Origin: Gammaproteobacteria bacterium
GTDB lineage: Bacteria > Pseudomonadota > Gammaproteobacteria > Steroidobacterales > XN24
NCBI GenBank assembly: GCA_024640085.1
Contig: JAHEFR010000003.1
Location: 51,416-115,415 of the forward strand
Length of the DNA: 64,000 bases
Direction of reading: 5' to 3'
Positions 35,373 through 44,704 of this stretch are shown piece by piece (position 1 is the stretch's first letter; every line of letters starts with the position of its first letter). The notes below the pieces were generated by a model. It ran no database searches. It saw only the letters and a list, made by a program, of their open reading frames with translations, and was not told the DNA's origin. The position numbers and the translations under genes were made by a program.

Positions 35373-37166
35373 CTATTTCTTCTCCACCTGCAACACCGCC
35401 AGGAACGCCTCTTGCGGTATTTCGACAGAGCCCAGTTGTTTCATGCGTCTCTTGCCGGCTTTCTGCTTTTCAAGCAATTTTCGCTTGCGCGTAACGTCCC
35501 CGCCGTAACACTTGGCCGTGACGTTCTTGCGCAGCGCCTTGACGGTGCTGCGGGCGATGATCTGATTCCCGATGGCCGCCTGTATCGCCACATCGAACAT
35601 CTGCCGCGGCACCAGCTCGCGCATCTTCTCGACCAGCTCCCGCCCTCTCCGATAAGCGCTCTCCTTGTGGATGATCAACGACAGGGCGTCCACCCTTTCC
35701 CCGTTGATGAGGACGTCCAGCTTCACCAGCGGCGCATCCTGGTAGCGTTCGAAGTGATAATCAAAGGACGCGAACCCACGGCTGACCGACTTCAACCGGT
35801 CGAAGAAGTCGAGCACGACCTCGGACAATGGCAACTCGTATGCCATCGACACCTGGCGTCCGAGGTACTGCATCTTCTTCTGCACCCCGCGCTTCTCGAT
35901 GCACAGCTTGATGACCGCGCCGACGTGCTCCTGGGGTAACAGGATATTGGCGGTGATGATCGGTTCCCTGATCTCGTCGATTTGGCCCGACGCCGGCAAG
36001 TTGGCGGGATTGTCGATGCGGTCCACGTCCCCGTCGGTAGTCAGCACTTCGTACACCACAGTGGGCGCCGTGGTGATCAGCTCCAGACCGTACTCCCGCT
36101 CCAGCCTTTCCTGGACAATTTCCATGTGGAGCATTCCCAGGAATCCGCAGCGAAATCCGAACCCGAGGGCGCCGGATGTCTCAGGTTCGTAATACAACGA
36201 CGAATCGTTCAGCTTCAATTTCTGCAGCGCGTCCCTGAAATCCTCGTAGTCTTCGGAGTTGGTAGGGAACAGTCCGGCGAATACCCTCGGCTGGACCTGT
36301 TTGAACCCTGGCAGGGGTTTGTCGCAGGGGGCCCGGTCCAGAGTCAAGGTGTCGCCCACCGGCGCCCCGTCGATGTCCTTGATGCCGGCGATGACGTAGC
36401 CGACTTCGCCGGTTCTGAGGACGTCGCGATCCTTCATCTTCGGCGTAAACGACCCCACGCGGTCCACCTGGTGGCTGCGTCCCGTGGACATGACCCGGGC
36501 AGAGGCGCGGGTGCGAAGTTCGCCGTTGACGATCTTGACCAGCGACACCACTCCGACATAGTTGTCGAACCAGGAATCGATAATCAGGGCCTGTAGCGGA
36601 GCCAGCGGGTCCCCGGCCGGCGGCGGGATGCGCGCGATCACTGCCTCGAGCACTTCCTTGACGCCCTGCCCTGTCTTGGCGCTCGTGAGAAGCGCATCCG
36701 TCGCCGATATCCCGATGATGTCCTCGATCTCGTGGCATACGCCCTCGGGATCCGCCGAGGGAAGGTCGATCTTATTGATGACAGGGACAACCTCCAGGCC
36801 CTCCTCGATCGCCGTGTAGCAATTCGCCACGCTCTGGGCCTCGACACCCTGGGCGGCATCTACAACCAGCAGCGCGCCCTCGCAGGCCGCCAGGGACCTG
36901 GAGACCTCGTAAGAAAAGTCCACGTGGCCGGGGGTGTCGATGAGGTTCAGCTGGTAAGTGCGACCGTCATCCGAAGGATAATTGAGGGATACGCTCTGGG
37001 CCTTGATGGTGATGCCCCTTTCCCGCTCCAGATCCATGGAATCCAGTACCTGCTCGGCCATTTCCCGGGCGCTCAGGCCACCGCAGATCTGGATAAAGCG
37101 GTCCGCGAGGGTCGACTTGCCGTGGTCGATGTGAGCGATGATGGAGAAGTTACGGATGTGATCCAT
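35373..37166 (-). CDS. lepA: Elongation factor 4, ribosome back-translocating GTPase
   Basis: 597 residues, standard length. G1 [17 protein letters not shown]2 region [13 protein letters not shown]3 [16 protein letters not shown] and G4 NKIDLPSAD are intact, and the C-terminal domain ends in [11 protein letters not shown]. It acts on stalled or misfolded ribosomal states. A perfect TATAAT lies about 30 bp upstream. Confidence 0.98.
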   Translation of the reverse strand: MDHIRNFSIIAHIDHGKSTLADRFIQICGGLSAREMAEQVLDSMDLERERGITIKAQSVSLNYPSDDGRTYQLNLIDTPGHVDFSYEVSRSLAACEGALLVVDAAQGVEAQSVANCYTAIEEGLEVVPVINKIDLPSADPEGVCHEIEDIIGISATDALLTSAKTGQGVKEVLEAVIARIPPPAGDPLAPLQALIIDSWFDNYVGVVSLVKIVNGELRTRASARVMSTGRSHQVDRVGSFTPKMKDRDVLRTGEVGYVIAGIKDIDGAPVGDTLTLDRAPCDKPLPGFKQVQPRVFAGLFPTNSEDYEDFRDALQKLKLNDSSLYYEPETSGALGFGFRCGFLGMLHMEIVQERLEREYGLELITTAPTVVYEVLTTDGDVDRIDNPANLPASGQIDEIREPIITANILLPQEHVGAVIKLCIEKRGVQKKMQYLGRQVSMAYELPLSEVVLDFFDRLKSVSRGFASFDYHFERYQDAPLVKLDVLINGERVDALSLIIHKESAYRRGRELVEKMRELVPRQMFDVAIQAAIGNQIIARSTVKALRKNVTAKCYGGDVTRKRKLLEKQKAGKRRMKQLGSVEIPQEAFLAVLQVEKK

Positions 37167-37196
37167 GGATGGGACGCCACAGGGGAAGCGGCGCGC

Positions 37197-37202
37197 ATTA
37201 TA
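37197..37202 (-). promoter_or_regulatory. Perfect -10 hexamer upstream of lepA
   Basis: TATAAT on the minus strand, 30 bp before the lepA start. No -35 hexamer resembling TTGACA lies 16-18 bp upstream, so the promoter would be weak or need an activator. It could give lepA-lepB expression independent of the sigma-E operon. Confidence 0.4.
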
Positions 37203-37235
37203 AACGCTGGAGCGACCAGGGGCCGTGCCATTTCC

Positions 37236-37481
37236 TCAGCCGGCGGCCTCGAGCAACGCGCGTATGCGATCAGGGGCCAGACGGGCGCTGCAGATTTCTT
37301 CACCAGACACTGTCAACACCGGGATGCGCAGACCGTAGCGTCGCCGCAGGTCCGGATCCCCGTCCACGTCCACCACCCTGACGTCCACGGCACGGCCCTC
37401 GGACATCTCCGCCAGTTCCGCCAGCATTTCGTCACAGAGGTGGCAGCCGGGTCGGCTGTAGAGGACGAATTCCAGGGCCAC
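37236..37481 (-). CDS. Glutaredoxin-like (DUF836) thioredoxin-fold protein
   Basis: 81 residues from a GTG one base after the rseC stop. A reading from far upstream would overlap rseC completely and is rejected. The core FVLYSRPGCHLCDEMLAEL carries a CxxC redox motif and IPVLTV the cis-Pro of the thioredoxin fold. Small glutaredoxin-like genes lie between rseC and lepA in several gammaproteobacteria. Its redox partner is unknown. Confidence 0.88.
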   Translation of the reverse strand: MALEFVLYSRPGCHLCDEMLAELAEMSEGRAVDVRVVDVDGDPDLRRRYGLRIPVLTVSGEEICSARLAPDRIRALLEAAG

Positions 37482-37482
37482 G

Positions 37483-37965
37483 CTAACGGGTCGCCAGAGT
37501 CGCGGCCGGGCAGACATCTCCGCCTGTGATTTCCACCCGGCCCAGGACGGCCGGCTGGTACCGCGGATCGGCGGCGTGCCGCAGTCCGAAACGACGCGCA
37601 TAGGCAAGTCCCACTACCAGGCCGGCAATACCGCCGGCAATAGCCCACAGATCGCCGCCGCCAGCCAGCCCATGCAGGGCGACCGCGCCGAGAAACAACG
37701 TGAGCAACGGGACCAGGTACATGACCACGGCAGCCCGGACCACCGCGGACTCGCCCAGGGCTACGACCACCCCTTCCCCGACCTGCAGATCCAGATCCGC
37801 ACGGGGCACGCGCACCAGCCGGAGCCGGTCGCCCAGGAGGCGTCCCAGAAGTCCGCCACCGCAACCGCGGCCCTCTGCGCAGCGCTGGCAGGCCTGCTGG
37901 GCCTCGCAGCGTACCCAGATGAAATCCGCCGAGACTCGGGCGACCGTGCCGGGTTCGGTGATCAT
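37483..37965 (-). CDS. rseC: RseC/MucC-family membrane protein
   Basis: 160 residues. The N-terminal cytoplasmic part has a cysteine cluster (CEAQQACQRCAEGRGCGGG) like that of RseC, followed by two membrane helices (about 82-100 and 105-122). RseC/MucC proteins modulate the sigma-E response and are linked to Fe-S/SoxR reduction. The start overlaps the rseB stop by 4 nt. Confidence 0.9.
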   Translation of the reverse strand: MITEPGTVARVSADFIWVRCEAQQACQRCAEGRGCGGGLLGRLLGDRLRLVRVPRADLDLQVGEGVVVALGESAVVRAAVVMYLVPLLTLFLGAVALHGLAGGGDLWAIAGGIAGLVVGLAYARRFGLRHAADPRYQPAVLGRVEITGGDVCPAATLATR

Positions 37966-38948
37966 CGTGCTGCGGTCGGCGGGTCCTGCCTCGACCGGAC
38001 CGACTCGGCGATCATGCGTACCGTCAACAGCGGCACCTCGCCCATTGCCGTGACCAGATGGTCCCCCAGCCGTGTGGTGTATGCGTTCGCCGCACCCATC
38101 CGCGATGGCCCTTCGGGGGCCGCCGACCCGCTGTCCGCCCGGTCAATGAACACAGACACCGAGGCCATGCCGTCGGAATAAACCAGGTGTTCGATCGGTG
38201 TGCTGCCGCCAGCGATCATCCCGGTGCTGCTGACCGCGAGTTCGAACCCCGAGGGTAACTGCTCCGCATACCAGGCGGTGCCGACGGATCGGTCGTCAGG
38301 CGCGTCCTGCTGGACGTACCACGTGAAGTTCTCGGTGGAGATGGAGGGCTTCAGGCGCTCCTCGGGGATACTGTCCGGAAGCTCCAGACTCACGAAGAGC
38401 AGTTGTTCGAGGACCTTGCCGTACATGTCCACGACCTGGGACTTCAGGAGCATGCCGGTCTCCCTGTCCATCCACAACTTGTAGCCGTAGCGAAGATCGT
38501 CCTCGGGGGTGATCGTCATCACCGAGGCGTCACGGCCCAGCTTGTTGACTGGCTTGAGCAATCTGAAGGTGTAATGCTGGTCAAGCTGGTGGGTGTCCCG
38601 GGGAATCGCCGCCCGCAGTGGACTATCCTGCTTGCGGCGCTCCACCAGGACTGATTTTTCGTCGGCGAAGATGCAGGTAACTTCCTCTTCATCCCTGATG
38701 ATCTCGCGGCGCGGCCCGTCGAGTGAGACCAGGCGCTCCATGGCTGTCCCGTCCTCCACCCGGTGTACGACGTACATGGTGTCCGCACGGCCATCGACGA
38801 TATGCACGAATGTCCCTTCGTAATTGAGCCCCTCTATTGCCTGTTCCAGGCGCGCGAGGAACTCCCGTGGATCTTCGGCGGCCTGAACGATACCGGCGGC
38901 CAGCGACAGCAGGCAGACAGCGAAGGATTGTCGTCCCCGGGCCGTCAT
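37962..38948 (-). CDS. rseB: Sigma-E regulatory protein RseB/MucB
   Basis: 328 residues with a signal peptide (about 1-23, AGIVQAAED). The N-terminal LolA-like domain (FLARLEQAIEGLNYEGTFVH) and the smaller C-terminal domain are typical. RseB binds RseA in the periplasm and senses lipopolysaccharide or misfolded lipoproteins, which blocks or allows RseA cleavage. Overlaps rseA by 4 nt. Confidence 0.94.
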   Translation of the reverse strand: MTARGRQSFAVCLLSLAAGIVQAAEDPREFLARLEQAIEGLNYEGTFVHIVDGRADTMYVVHRVEDGTAMERLVSLDGPRREIIRDEEEVTCIFADEKSVLVERRKQDSPLRAAIPRDTHQLDQHYTFRLLKPVNKLGRDASVMTITPEDDLRYGYKLWMDRETGMLLKSQVVDMYGKVLEQLLFVSLELPDSIPEERLKPSISTENFTWYVQQDAPDDRSVGTAWYAEQLPSGFELAVSSTGMIAGGSTPIEHLVYSDGMASVSVFIDRADSGSAAPEGPSRMGAANAYTTRLGDHLVTAMGEVPLLTVRMIAESVRSRQDPPTAAR

Positions 38949-39535
38949 TCGACTGTGTCGTCCCTCGCCTCATCGGATGGGTACGCTTCGTCGTCCGCTT
39001 CCGGCGGATCCTCTGGCGCGCGCACGATCCGTATCAACGGCCCCTGCCCGCCGAGCATGGTGGCGTACTCCGCGTGGTTCAGGTAATAACGACTCAGCTG
39101 GTTGGGGTTGCCCGCCCTGAAGATCGCCGCCGCCGGCCCGGCCACGGGCGTCATGATGACGGCCGGTGATTCGGGGACGGTCACCGACGTGGCCCCGGGC
39201 CCCACCTGCTCCGGTTCCGATATGCTGAAGATCGCCAGCGCCGCGACGGATGCTGCCACGGCCGCCCCCGCCACCGGGCGCAGAAATCGAGGTCCGGAGA
39301 CGGCGGGCCGCGGGGCCGCCTCGTCGCCGATCGCCCCCGAAATGCGTTCCGGCAGGGATCGAGGGTCGCCGCGGAGCATTTCGTCGCGGATTACGTGGCC
39401 GATCATGCCGTAGCGCACGGCGGCGCCACGAAGATCGAAATCGCCGCCCAGACGCCGAACCAGCAACTCCGCCTCGCCGGCATCAAGTTCGTCGTCCATG
39501 AATGCCGAAAGTTGCTCTCTGGTGATGTGCTTCAT
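38945..39535 (-). CDS. rseA: Anti-sigma-E factor RseA/MucA
   Basis: 196 residues from the ATG at 39535, 8 bp after rpoE. The N-terminal RseA domain (LSAFMDDELDAGEAELLVRR) binds sigma E. A membrane helix lies at about 90-112 (PVAGAAVAASVAALAIF) and the C-terminal periplasmic domain includes YYLNHAEYATM, the RseB-interacting part. Earlier in-frame starts lie inside rpoE and are rejected. Proteolysis of RseA releases RpoE. Confidence 0.93.
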   Translation of the reverse strand: MKHITREQLSAFMDDELDAGEAELLVRRLGGDFDLRGAAVRYGMIGHVIRDEMLRGDPRSLPERISGAIGDEAAPRPAVSGPRFLRPVAGAAVAASVAALAIFSISEPEQVGPGATSVTVPESPAVIMTPVAGPAAAIFRAGNPNQLSRYYLNHAEYATMLGGQGPLIRIVRAPEDPPEADDEAYPSDEARDDTVE

Positions 39536-39543
39536 AGTGGTCC

Positions 39544-40119
39544 TCAGTCGAGCAAAGGCTTGAGCCGCTTGTCGATGGCCTCCCTGGCTCTGAATATGCG
39601 GGACCGTACCGTCCCCACGGGGCATTCCATGGCCGTCGCTATCTCTTCGTAACTCATGCCCTCGAGTTCCCTGAGCATGATCGCGGTTCTAAGATCCTCG
39701 GGCAACGCCTCGATGGCCTGGTTGACGGCCTCCCGGATCTCCTCCGACATCAATACGCCCTCGGGTGTCTGTACGTCCTTGAGCCGGGCATGCATGTCGT
39801 ATTGCTCGGGATCCTGGAGATCCAGGTCGTACTCCAGGGGCCGGCGCCGCGCCGCCACCAGGTAATTCTTGGCCGTGTTGATGGATATCCGGTAAAGCCA
39901 AGTATAGAAGGCGCTATCACCTCGGAACCTCGGCAGGGCGCGATAGGCCTTCAGGAAAGCTTCCTGCGCGACGTCCAGCGCCTCGGCCTGGTCTCTCACG
40001 TACCGCATGATCAGCTTAACCACCTTGTGCTGATATCGGGCAACCAGCACGTCGAACGCCGCCTTGTCGCCCTGCTGGACACGCTCGACCAGGGCCTGGT
40101 CGCTGCTCTTCCCGCCCAT
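39544..40119 (-). CDS. rpoE: Extracytoplasmic stress sigma factor RpoE/AlgU
   Basis: 191 residues from the ATG at 40119 with GAGG upstream; a longer reading (40212) would overlap its own promoter. Region 2 (LVERVQQGDKAAFDVLVARY, AFLKAYRALPRFRGDSAFYTWLYRI) and region 4 (LRELEGMSYEEIATAMECPVGTVRSRIFRAR) are complete. It directs envelope-stress genes. A matching sigma-E promoter lies directly upstream, so the operon is autoregulated. Confidence 0.96.
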   Translation of the reverse strand: MGGKSSDQALVERVQQGDKAAFDVLVARYQHKVVKLIMRYVRDQAEALDVAQEAFLKAYRALPRFRGDSAFYTWLYRISINTAKNYLVAARRRPLEYDLDLQDPEQYDMHARLKDVQTPEGVLMSEEIREAVNQAIEALPEDLRTAIMLRELEGMSYEEIATAMECPVGTVRSRIFRAREAIDKRLKPLLD

Positions 40120-40164
40120 TAGGGCCAACCTCTTGGCAAAACGGCAATACCGTCTGCCACTGTC

Positions 40165-40191
40165 ATAGACAGGTCCTGCCGGCGAAAGTTC
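40165..40191 (-). promoter_or_regulatory. Sigma-E/AlgU-type autoregulatory promoter of rpoE
   Basis: On the minus strand GAACTT (40191-40186), exactly 16 bp, then TCTAT (40169-40165). This matches the RpoE/AlgU consensus GAACTT-N16/17-TCTnn. It lies 46 bp before the rpoE start, where autoregulated promoters of this operon are found. Confidence 0.85.
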
Positions 40192-40257
40192 GCTCTCCGG
40201 CAACGGTGGCAAACGCCTGATCTTGTGAAAAATTCTACCAAGGGTCAGGGTATCCGG

Positions 40258-40689
40258 TCACCCGTCCGCGCGGCCGTGACGCAGCACCACCCTGAGGCGT
40301 CTCAGGGTGGTGGCCCCGGCCCGCCCCGGCAGGAAGACCAGGCGCACCCGCCCGGTAGGGGCGACGGTCCAGTTCAGCGCCAGCCCTGGGGTACATATTC
40401 GTGAGCTATTCAGCAGTCGTGCGGACCGGCGCGAGCCGTCCGGCCATTCCAGGGACCAGCCGGCACGAGGTCGCCAGATAGCGCGAACCGGTTGCCGTCG
40501 CCATTCACTGATCTCGATGGTCGCCGCCGCCACCAGCCAGGCGGCCAGGACCTGGGACGCCACGTCCGGTATCGGCGCCACGGCGATGAGCACCGCAGCC
40601 GGAATCCATACCACCACAGCGGCGGCGGCTAGCTTGCGCGGCTCAGTCGGACGGAGGATCAAAGGTCGTTCGAATCTTGTCGAATACAC
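40258..40689 (-). CDS. YgfX/CptA-family membrane protein
   Basis: 143 residues from a GTG inside the sdhE 3' end (47-nt overlap). Two membrane helices (about 20-40 and 42-60; KLAAAAVVVWIPAAVLIAVA) are followed by a basic soluble tail with WSLEWPDGSRRSARLLNSS. This matches the YgfX family, whose gene is nearly always next to sdhE. In E. coli YgfX was proposed to act as a toxin on FtsZ/MreB with SdhE as antitoxin, a role that is debated. A TTG at 40659 is an alternative start. Confidence 0.78.
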   Translation of the reverse strand: MYSTRFERPLILRPTEPRKLAAAAVVVWIPAAVLIAVAPIPDVASQVLAAWLVAAATIEISEWRRQPVRAIWRPRAGWSLEWPDGSRRSARLLNSSRICTPGLALNWTVAPTGRVRLVFLPGRAGATTLRRLRVVLRHGRADG

Positions 40690-40894
40690 CGGCCAGTCTC
40701 ACGTCGTTACAAGGCTGGCTCCCTGTCAGCATGCCCATGATCTCCGGGTCCTGGAGTTCCAGGCAGAGACGGAAAGCCTCCTGCTCTTCATCGCTGGCGC
40801 CCGGGTAGAAGCCTTCGAGATAACGGAGCAGCACGACGTCCAACTCGCGCATGCCCCGGCGACAACGCCATCTCAGCCTGGATATTTCGCTCAC
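40643..40894 (-). CDS. sdhE: FAD assembly factor SdhE
   Basis: 83 residues, GTG start. It carries the RGMRELD motif (RWRCRRGMRELDVVLL) near residue 13, needed for flavinylation of SdhA. The segment FRLCLELQDPEIMGMLTG is also typical. It promotes covalent FAD attachment to SdhA, encoded 0.9 kb upstream in the same direction. It overlaps ygfX by 47 nt. Confidence 0.95.
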   Translation of the reverse strand: MSEISRLRWRCRRGMRELDVVLLRYLEGFYPGASDEEQEAFRLCLELQDPEIMGMLTGSQPCNDVRLAGVFDKIRTTFDPPSD

Positions 40895-40985
40895 CTGACG
40901 GCCCCGCCTTGCTGTCCTGATGATGACCGGTCACCCGCACCGGAGCTACCGGCAAATCGGCGGATCCAGCCCGGATATTCCGGCC

Positions 40986-41768
40986 TCAGTGGCGACGCTC
41001 GATCAGCAGTTTCTTTGTCTCGGCAATGGCCTGGGCAGGATTGAGGTTCTTCGGGCAGGTCCGCGTGCAGTTCATGATGGTGTGGCAGCGGTACAGGCGG
41101 AAGGGGTCTTCAAGATCGTCCAGGCGATCTCCCGTAGCCTCGTCCCGGCTATCCACGATCCAGCGGTACGCGGCCAGCAGGGCAGCGGGTCCGAGGTAAC
41201 GGTCACCATTCCACCAGTAGCTGGGGCAACTGGTAGAGCAGCAGGCGCACAGGATGCACGTGGCCGGGTCGTTGATCTTGTGCTGGTCGTCCCTGGACTG
41301 CAGGCGCTCCCGATCCGGGGGCGCCGGTGTGCGGGATTGCAGCCACGGCTTGATCGAAGCGTACTGGGCGTAGAAATTGGTCAGGTCCGGCACCAGGTCC
41401 TTGACTACCGGGAGATGAGGCAGCGGATAGATTTTGACGTCGCCCTTGATGTCGTCGATGGCCTTGATGCACGCGAGAGTGTTAGTGCCATCGATGTTCA
41501 TGGCGCAGGAGCCGCAGATTCCCTCGCGGCAGGAGCGGCGGAAGGTCAGGCTCGGGTCGACCTCGTTCTTGATCTTGATCAGGGCATCCAGGACCATGGC
41601 CCCGCAGCGGTCCAGGTCCACTTCGTAAACGTCCGTGCGCGGATTCTCGCCGCTGTCGGGATCGTAACGATAGACCACAAAGCGCCGTATGCGACCGGCG
41701 CCCTCGGCGGCGGGAAATGTCTTCCCCGGATTGATCCTGGAGTTTGCCGGCAGTCTGAACTCAGCCAT
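40986..41768 (-). CDS. sdhB: Succinate dehydrogenase iron-sulfur subunit
   Basis: 260 residues. The 2Fe-2S ligands are in [18 protein letters not shown] with a Cys further on (NTLACIKAI). The 3Fe/4Fe clusters have [17 protein letters not shown] and [17 protein letters not shown]. It passes electrons from SdhA FAD to ubiquinone in complex II. 29 bp after sdhA. Confidence 0.98.
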   Translation of the reverse strand: MAEFRLPANSRINPGKTFPAAEGAGRIRRFVVYRYDPDSGENPRTDVYEVDLDRCGAMVLDALIKIKNEVDPSLTFRRSCREGICGSCAMNIDGTNTLACIKAIDDIKGDVKIYPLPHLPVVKDLVPDLTNFYAQYASIKPWLQSRTPAPPDRERLQSRDDQHKINDPATCILCACCSTSCPSYWWNGDRYLGPAALLAAYRWIVDSRDEATGDRLDDLEDPFRLYRCHTIMNCTRTCPKNLNPAQAIAETKKLLIERRH

Positions 41769-41797
41769 TCCTCGCCATCCTCAGTCGCTTATCCCGA

Positions 41798-43582
41798 TCA
41801 GTACACTCGTGGCTTGGGCGGTACCACCTCGACCTGATCCGTCAGCGTTTTAAGGTGTACGGGGCGGTATTCGATCCTCACCTGGCCGTCCCGATACCAG
41901 GCTAGTGTGTGCTTCATCCAATCTCTGTCGTCCCGCTCCGGATAGTCCTCCCGGGCATGGGCGCCCCGGCTCTCCTCCCGATTCGCGGCGGAGACGATGG
42001 TCACCATGGCCTGCCCGAGCAGGTTCTCCAGTTCCAACGTTTCCACCAAGTCGGTATTGAAGACCATCGATCTATCGCTGACCTTGACGTCGCCGAATCC
42101 ATCGACGACTTCCCTGAGCAGACCGATGCCTTCCTGGAGGACCTCTCCGGTACGGAATACGGCAGCGTGATTCTGCATGACGCGCTGCATGTTGAGGCGG
42201 ATTTCAGCGGTCGGCGCGCCGCCGTCAGCGTGACGCAACCGATCGAGTCTTGCCACCGCCTCGTCGCCGGCATCATCCCTTAGGGGAGCTTGCCTCGCCC
42301 CGGCATCGACGATTTCAGCGCACCGATGAGCGGCCGCGCGGCCGAACACGACCAGGTCCAGCAGCGAGTTGGATCCCAGCCGGTTGGCGCCGTGTACGGA
42401 AACGCAGGCTGCCTCGCCGATCGCCATGAGGCCCGGCACCACTCGTTCCGGGTCATCCCCGATCCGCGTCACCACCTCGCCATGGTAATTGGCCGGGATT
42501 CCACCCATGTTGTAGTGCACGGTCGGCAGCACCGGGATCGGATTCCGGGTCACGTCGACCCCGGCAAAGATGCGTGTCGTCTCCGCGATCCCCGGCAGGC
42601 GCTCCTCGATCACCTCGGCACCAAGATGCTCGAGGTGCAGGTGGATATGGTCCTTATGCTCGCCAACCCCGCGCCCCTCGCGGATCTCGATGGTCATCGA
42701 GCGGCTGACCACGTCCCGCGAAGCCAGGTCCTTGGCATTGGGTGCGTAACGCTCCATGAAACGTTCGCCTTCCGAATTCGTCAGGTAGCCGCCCTCGCCG
42801 CGCACTCCTTCGGTGATCAGGCACCCTGCCCCATAGATCCCGGTGGGATGGAACTGGACGAACTCCATGTCCTGAAGCGGCAGTCCGGCCCTGAGCACCA
42901 TGCCATTGCCGTCGCCGGTACAGGTGTGCGCGGAGGTACACGAGAAGAACGCCCGCCCGTAGCCTCCGGTGGCCAGGATGGTCATTTGCGCCCGGAAGCG
43001 ATGCAGTTCGCCGGTCTCCAGATTCCACGCCATGACTCCTCGGCAGACTCCGTCCTCCATGAGGAGATCGAGGGCAAAGTACTCGAGGAAGAACTCTGCG
43101 TCGTGCTTGAGGGATTGCTGGTACAAGGTATGCAGCATGGCGTGACCGGTGCGGTCTGCGGCAGCACAGGTCCGCTGGGCCGTGCCCTGTCCGAAGTGCG
43201 TTGTCATCCCGCCGAAGGGCCGCTGATAGATCCGGCCTTCCTCGGTTCGGGAAAACGGCAGGCCATAATGCTCCAGCTCGATGACGGCATCCGGAGCTTC
43301 CTTGCACATGAACTCGATAGCGTCCTGGTCACCGAGCCAGTCGGACCCCTTGACGGTGTCGTACATATGCCAGCGCCAGTCGTCCTCGCCCATATTGCCG
43401 AGGGCCGCGCTGATTCCCCCCTGGGCTGCCACCGTATGACTCCGCGTCGGGAACACTTTGGTGACGCACGCGGTCCTGAGCCCTGCTTCGGCCAGGCCCA
43501 TGGTAGCCCTGAGGCCGGCTCCGCCGGCACCCACAACGACCACGTCGTAGGTGTGATCCAGGATCTTGTAGTCGCCTGCCAT
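41798..43582 (-). CDS. sdhA: Succinate dehydrogenase flavoprotein subunit
   Basis: 594 residues. FAD-binding [20 protein letters not shown] at the N-terminus. The covalent-flavin His lies in [17 protein letters not shown]. The active site [15 protein letters not shown] and [17 protein letters not shown] are typical. It oxidises succinate to fumarate. Follows sdhD by 3 bp. SdhE and the SDHAF4-type protein encoded nearby should assist its assembly. Confidence 0.98.
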   Translation of the reverse strand: MAGDYKILDHTYDVVVVGAGGAGLRATMGLAEAGLRTACVTKVFPTRSHTVAAQGGISAALGNMGEDDWRWHMYDTVKGSDWLGDQDAIEFMCKEAPDAVIELEHYGLPFSRTEEGRIYQRPFGGMTTHFGQGTAQRTCAAADRTGHAMLHTLYQQSLKHDAEFFLEYFALDLLMEDGVCRGVMAWNLETGELHRFRAQMTILATGGYGRAFFSCTSAHTCTGDGNGMVLRAGLPLQDMEFVQFHPTGIYGAGCLITEGVRGEGGYLTNSEGERFMERYAPNAKDLASRDVVSRSMTIEIREGRGVGEHKDHIHLHLEHLGAEVIEERLPGIAETTRIFAGVDVTRNPIPVLPTVHYNMGGIPANYHGEVVTRIGDDPERVVPGLMAIGEAACVSVHGANRLGSNSLLDLVVFGRAAAHRCAEIVDAGARQAPLRDDAGDEAVARLDRLRHADGGAPTAEIRLNMQRVMQNHAAVFRTGEVLQEGIGLLREVVDGFGDVKVSDRSMVFNTDLVETLELENLLGQAMVTIVSAANREESRGAHAREDYPERDDRDWMKHTLAWYRDGQVRIEYRPVHLKTLTDQVEVVPPKPRVY

Positions 43583-43585
43583 GGC

Positions 43586-43963
43586 TCAGCCTCCCATTGC
43601 CATCCGGAGGATGGCGATGATGCCGACCCCGGCCAGCACGACGTGGATGAACTGGGCGGCCACGATCCCGGTCACCTTTGCCCAACCGCGGCTGTAATCC
43701 TCGATCACCACCCGTACGCCCAGGTTCGAGTGATAGCTCATAGTGGCCACCAGGAGGATCAGCAGCACGCTGTTCAGCGGCTTGGCCACCCACCCAGCCA
43801 CGGCCGCCCGGTCCCCGAGGTCCGTGCCTATGACGCCACCGGCAAACCACACGGCCAGCAGGGCCGTGCCCACGGCGCTGACGCGCTGCGCCCACCAGTG
43901 GGCCGGACCGTCACTGGCTGCGCCCAGGCCCAGGACCCGCGAGAGAGGGCTTCTCAGGCTCAT
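43586..43963 (-). CDS. sdhD: Succinate dehydrogenase membrane anchor subunit
   Basis: 125 residues from the ATG at 43963, overlapping the sdhC stop by 4 nt. Three membrane helices; WWAQRVSAVGTALLAVWFAG is helix 1. The heme-ligand segment YHSNLGVRVVIEDY matches the SdhD pattern. It forms the quinone site with SdhC and anchors the catalytic subunits to the inner membrane. Confidence 0.95.
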   Translation of the reverse strand: MSLRSPLSRVLGLGAASDGPAHWWAQRVSAVGTALLAVWFAGGVIGTDLGDRAAVAGWVAKPLNSVLLILLVATMSYHSNLGVRVVIEDYSRGWAKVTGIVAAQFIHVVLAGVGIIAILRMAMGG

Positions 43964-44352
43964 GCGCCACCTCCCATCAGCAGCCTGCCCCACAAGAGCA
44001 GCGTCAGGAATGCGGCGAGGATCACGACCGTCCATCCGGACCTGACCACTTGCGGTATGCCGAAGCCGCGCCCGGTGTCCCATTCCAAATGCCTGATACC
44101 ATTAAGGAAATGATAGAAAAATGCGAGCGTCCATCCGAACAGGAGCAATCGCCCGGGAAGGGAGTTCAGCAGACCTATCGTCATCTCATAGGCCGGGTCG
44201 CCGGCCGCGGCCGCCGCCAGCCAGCCCACCAGGATCACGATGCCCAGCGACAGTATCACTCCGGTGATCCGGTGGAGGATCGACAAAACGGAGGTGATCT
44301 GGGGCCTGTAAATCTGCAGATGCGGTGACAGAGGCCGGTTATCCGCTGCCAT
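43960..44352 (-). CDS. sdhC: Succinate dehydrogenase cytochrome b556 subunit
   Basis: 130 residues from the ATG at 44352, preceded by GGGAGGA; an upstream reading from 44406 is rejected. N-terminal RPLSPHLQIYRPQITSVLSI and LHRITGVILSLGI are the SdhC signature. The second conserved His lies in YHFLNGIRHLEWD. It binds heme b with SdhD. It is the first of the four structural genes, after the small DUF1674 gene. Confidence 0.97.
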   Translation of the reverse strand: MAADNRPLSPHLQIYRPQITSVLSILHRITGVILSLGIVILVGWLAAAAAGDPAYEMTIGLLNSLPGRLLLFGWTLAFFYHFLNGIRHLEWDTGRGFGIPQVVRSGWTVVILAAFLTLLLWGRLLMGGGA

Positions 44353-44429
44353 AGTGGCGATCCTCCCAGTGACGATCCACGGCCCGGCGCCCGTGGGCGT
44401 CACCATGAACGTCGTGACAATCTGCGAAT

Positions 44430-44591
44430 TCAGAAATCGATGCAGCGACCGTTTTTCTCCCAGTCACCGTATCGGGTGGGGTCTGGCCCGTCCCGGCCAC
44501 CAATCTCCCGCGGTTTCGGGGCTTTTGATTGCTCCTTCGCCAGACTCTCGGTGTCTGATTGCGGGCGAGGATCCTCGGGTCGCGTTTCCAT
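44430..44591 (-). CDS. DUF1674/SDHAF4-type succinate dehydrogenase assembly factor
   Basis: A 53-residue protein. The N-terminal half is polar and probably disordered. The C-terminus carries the family block EIGGRDGPDPTRYGDW followed by EKNGRCIDF at the stop. Mitochondrial SDHAF4 (Sdh8) protects flavinylated SdhA before it joins SdhB. The gene lies 77 bp upstream of sdhC on the same strand, so the sdh operon opens with one assembly factor and is followed by another (sdhE). No good Shine-Dalgarno sequence is visible at the ATG (44591). The role in this organism is inferred from the family and context. Confidence 0.92.
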   Translation of the reverse strand: METRPEDPRPQSDTESLAKEQSKAPKPREIGGRDGPDPTRYGDWEKNGRCIDF

Positions 44592-44704
44592 CGGGTCGAT
44601 TTTGCCAGACGCAGCCGCTGACCTCCATAGCGGACGATGGCCCGCGTCCCCGTATCACCATAGAATCGGGGCGCGTGGGCGACGACAACAGGACGTAAGA
44701 TTCG
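44592..44704. other. Divergent promoter region between sdh operon and ygfZ
   Basis: This 113-bp gap must hold both the leftward sdh promoter and the rightward ygfZ promoter. On the plus strand a TAGAAT hexamer about 40 bp before ygfZ could be a -10 box. On the minus strand TTGTCG followed after 17 bp by TTCTAT is a poor promoter match. No operator or riboswitch was recognised. Confidence 0.3.

Noticed and set aside
34479..35939. Rightward open frame of 486 codons opposite lepB and lepA
   Set aside because: Both opposite-strand genes are certain; the frame reads through their junction and contains no motif.
42290..44113. Long rightward open frame (about 600 codons) opposite sdhA/sdhD/sdhC
   Set aside because: The opposite strand encodes complete succinate dehydrogenase subunits with all catalytic motifs. 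The rightward frame is a by-product of GC-rich codon bias; it is rich in His, Asp and Gly and shows no domain.
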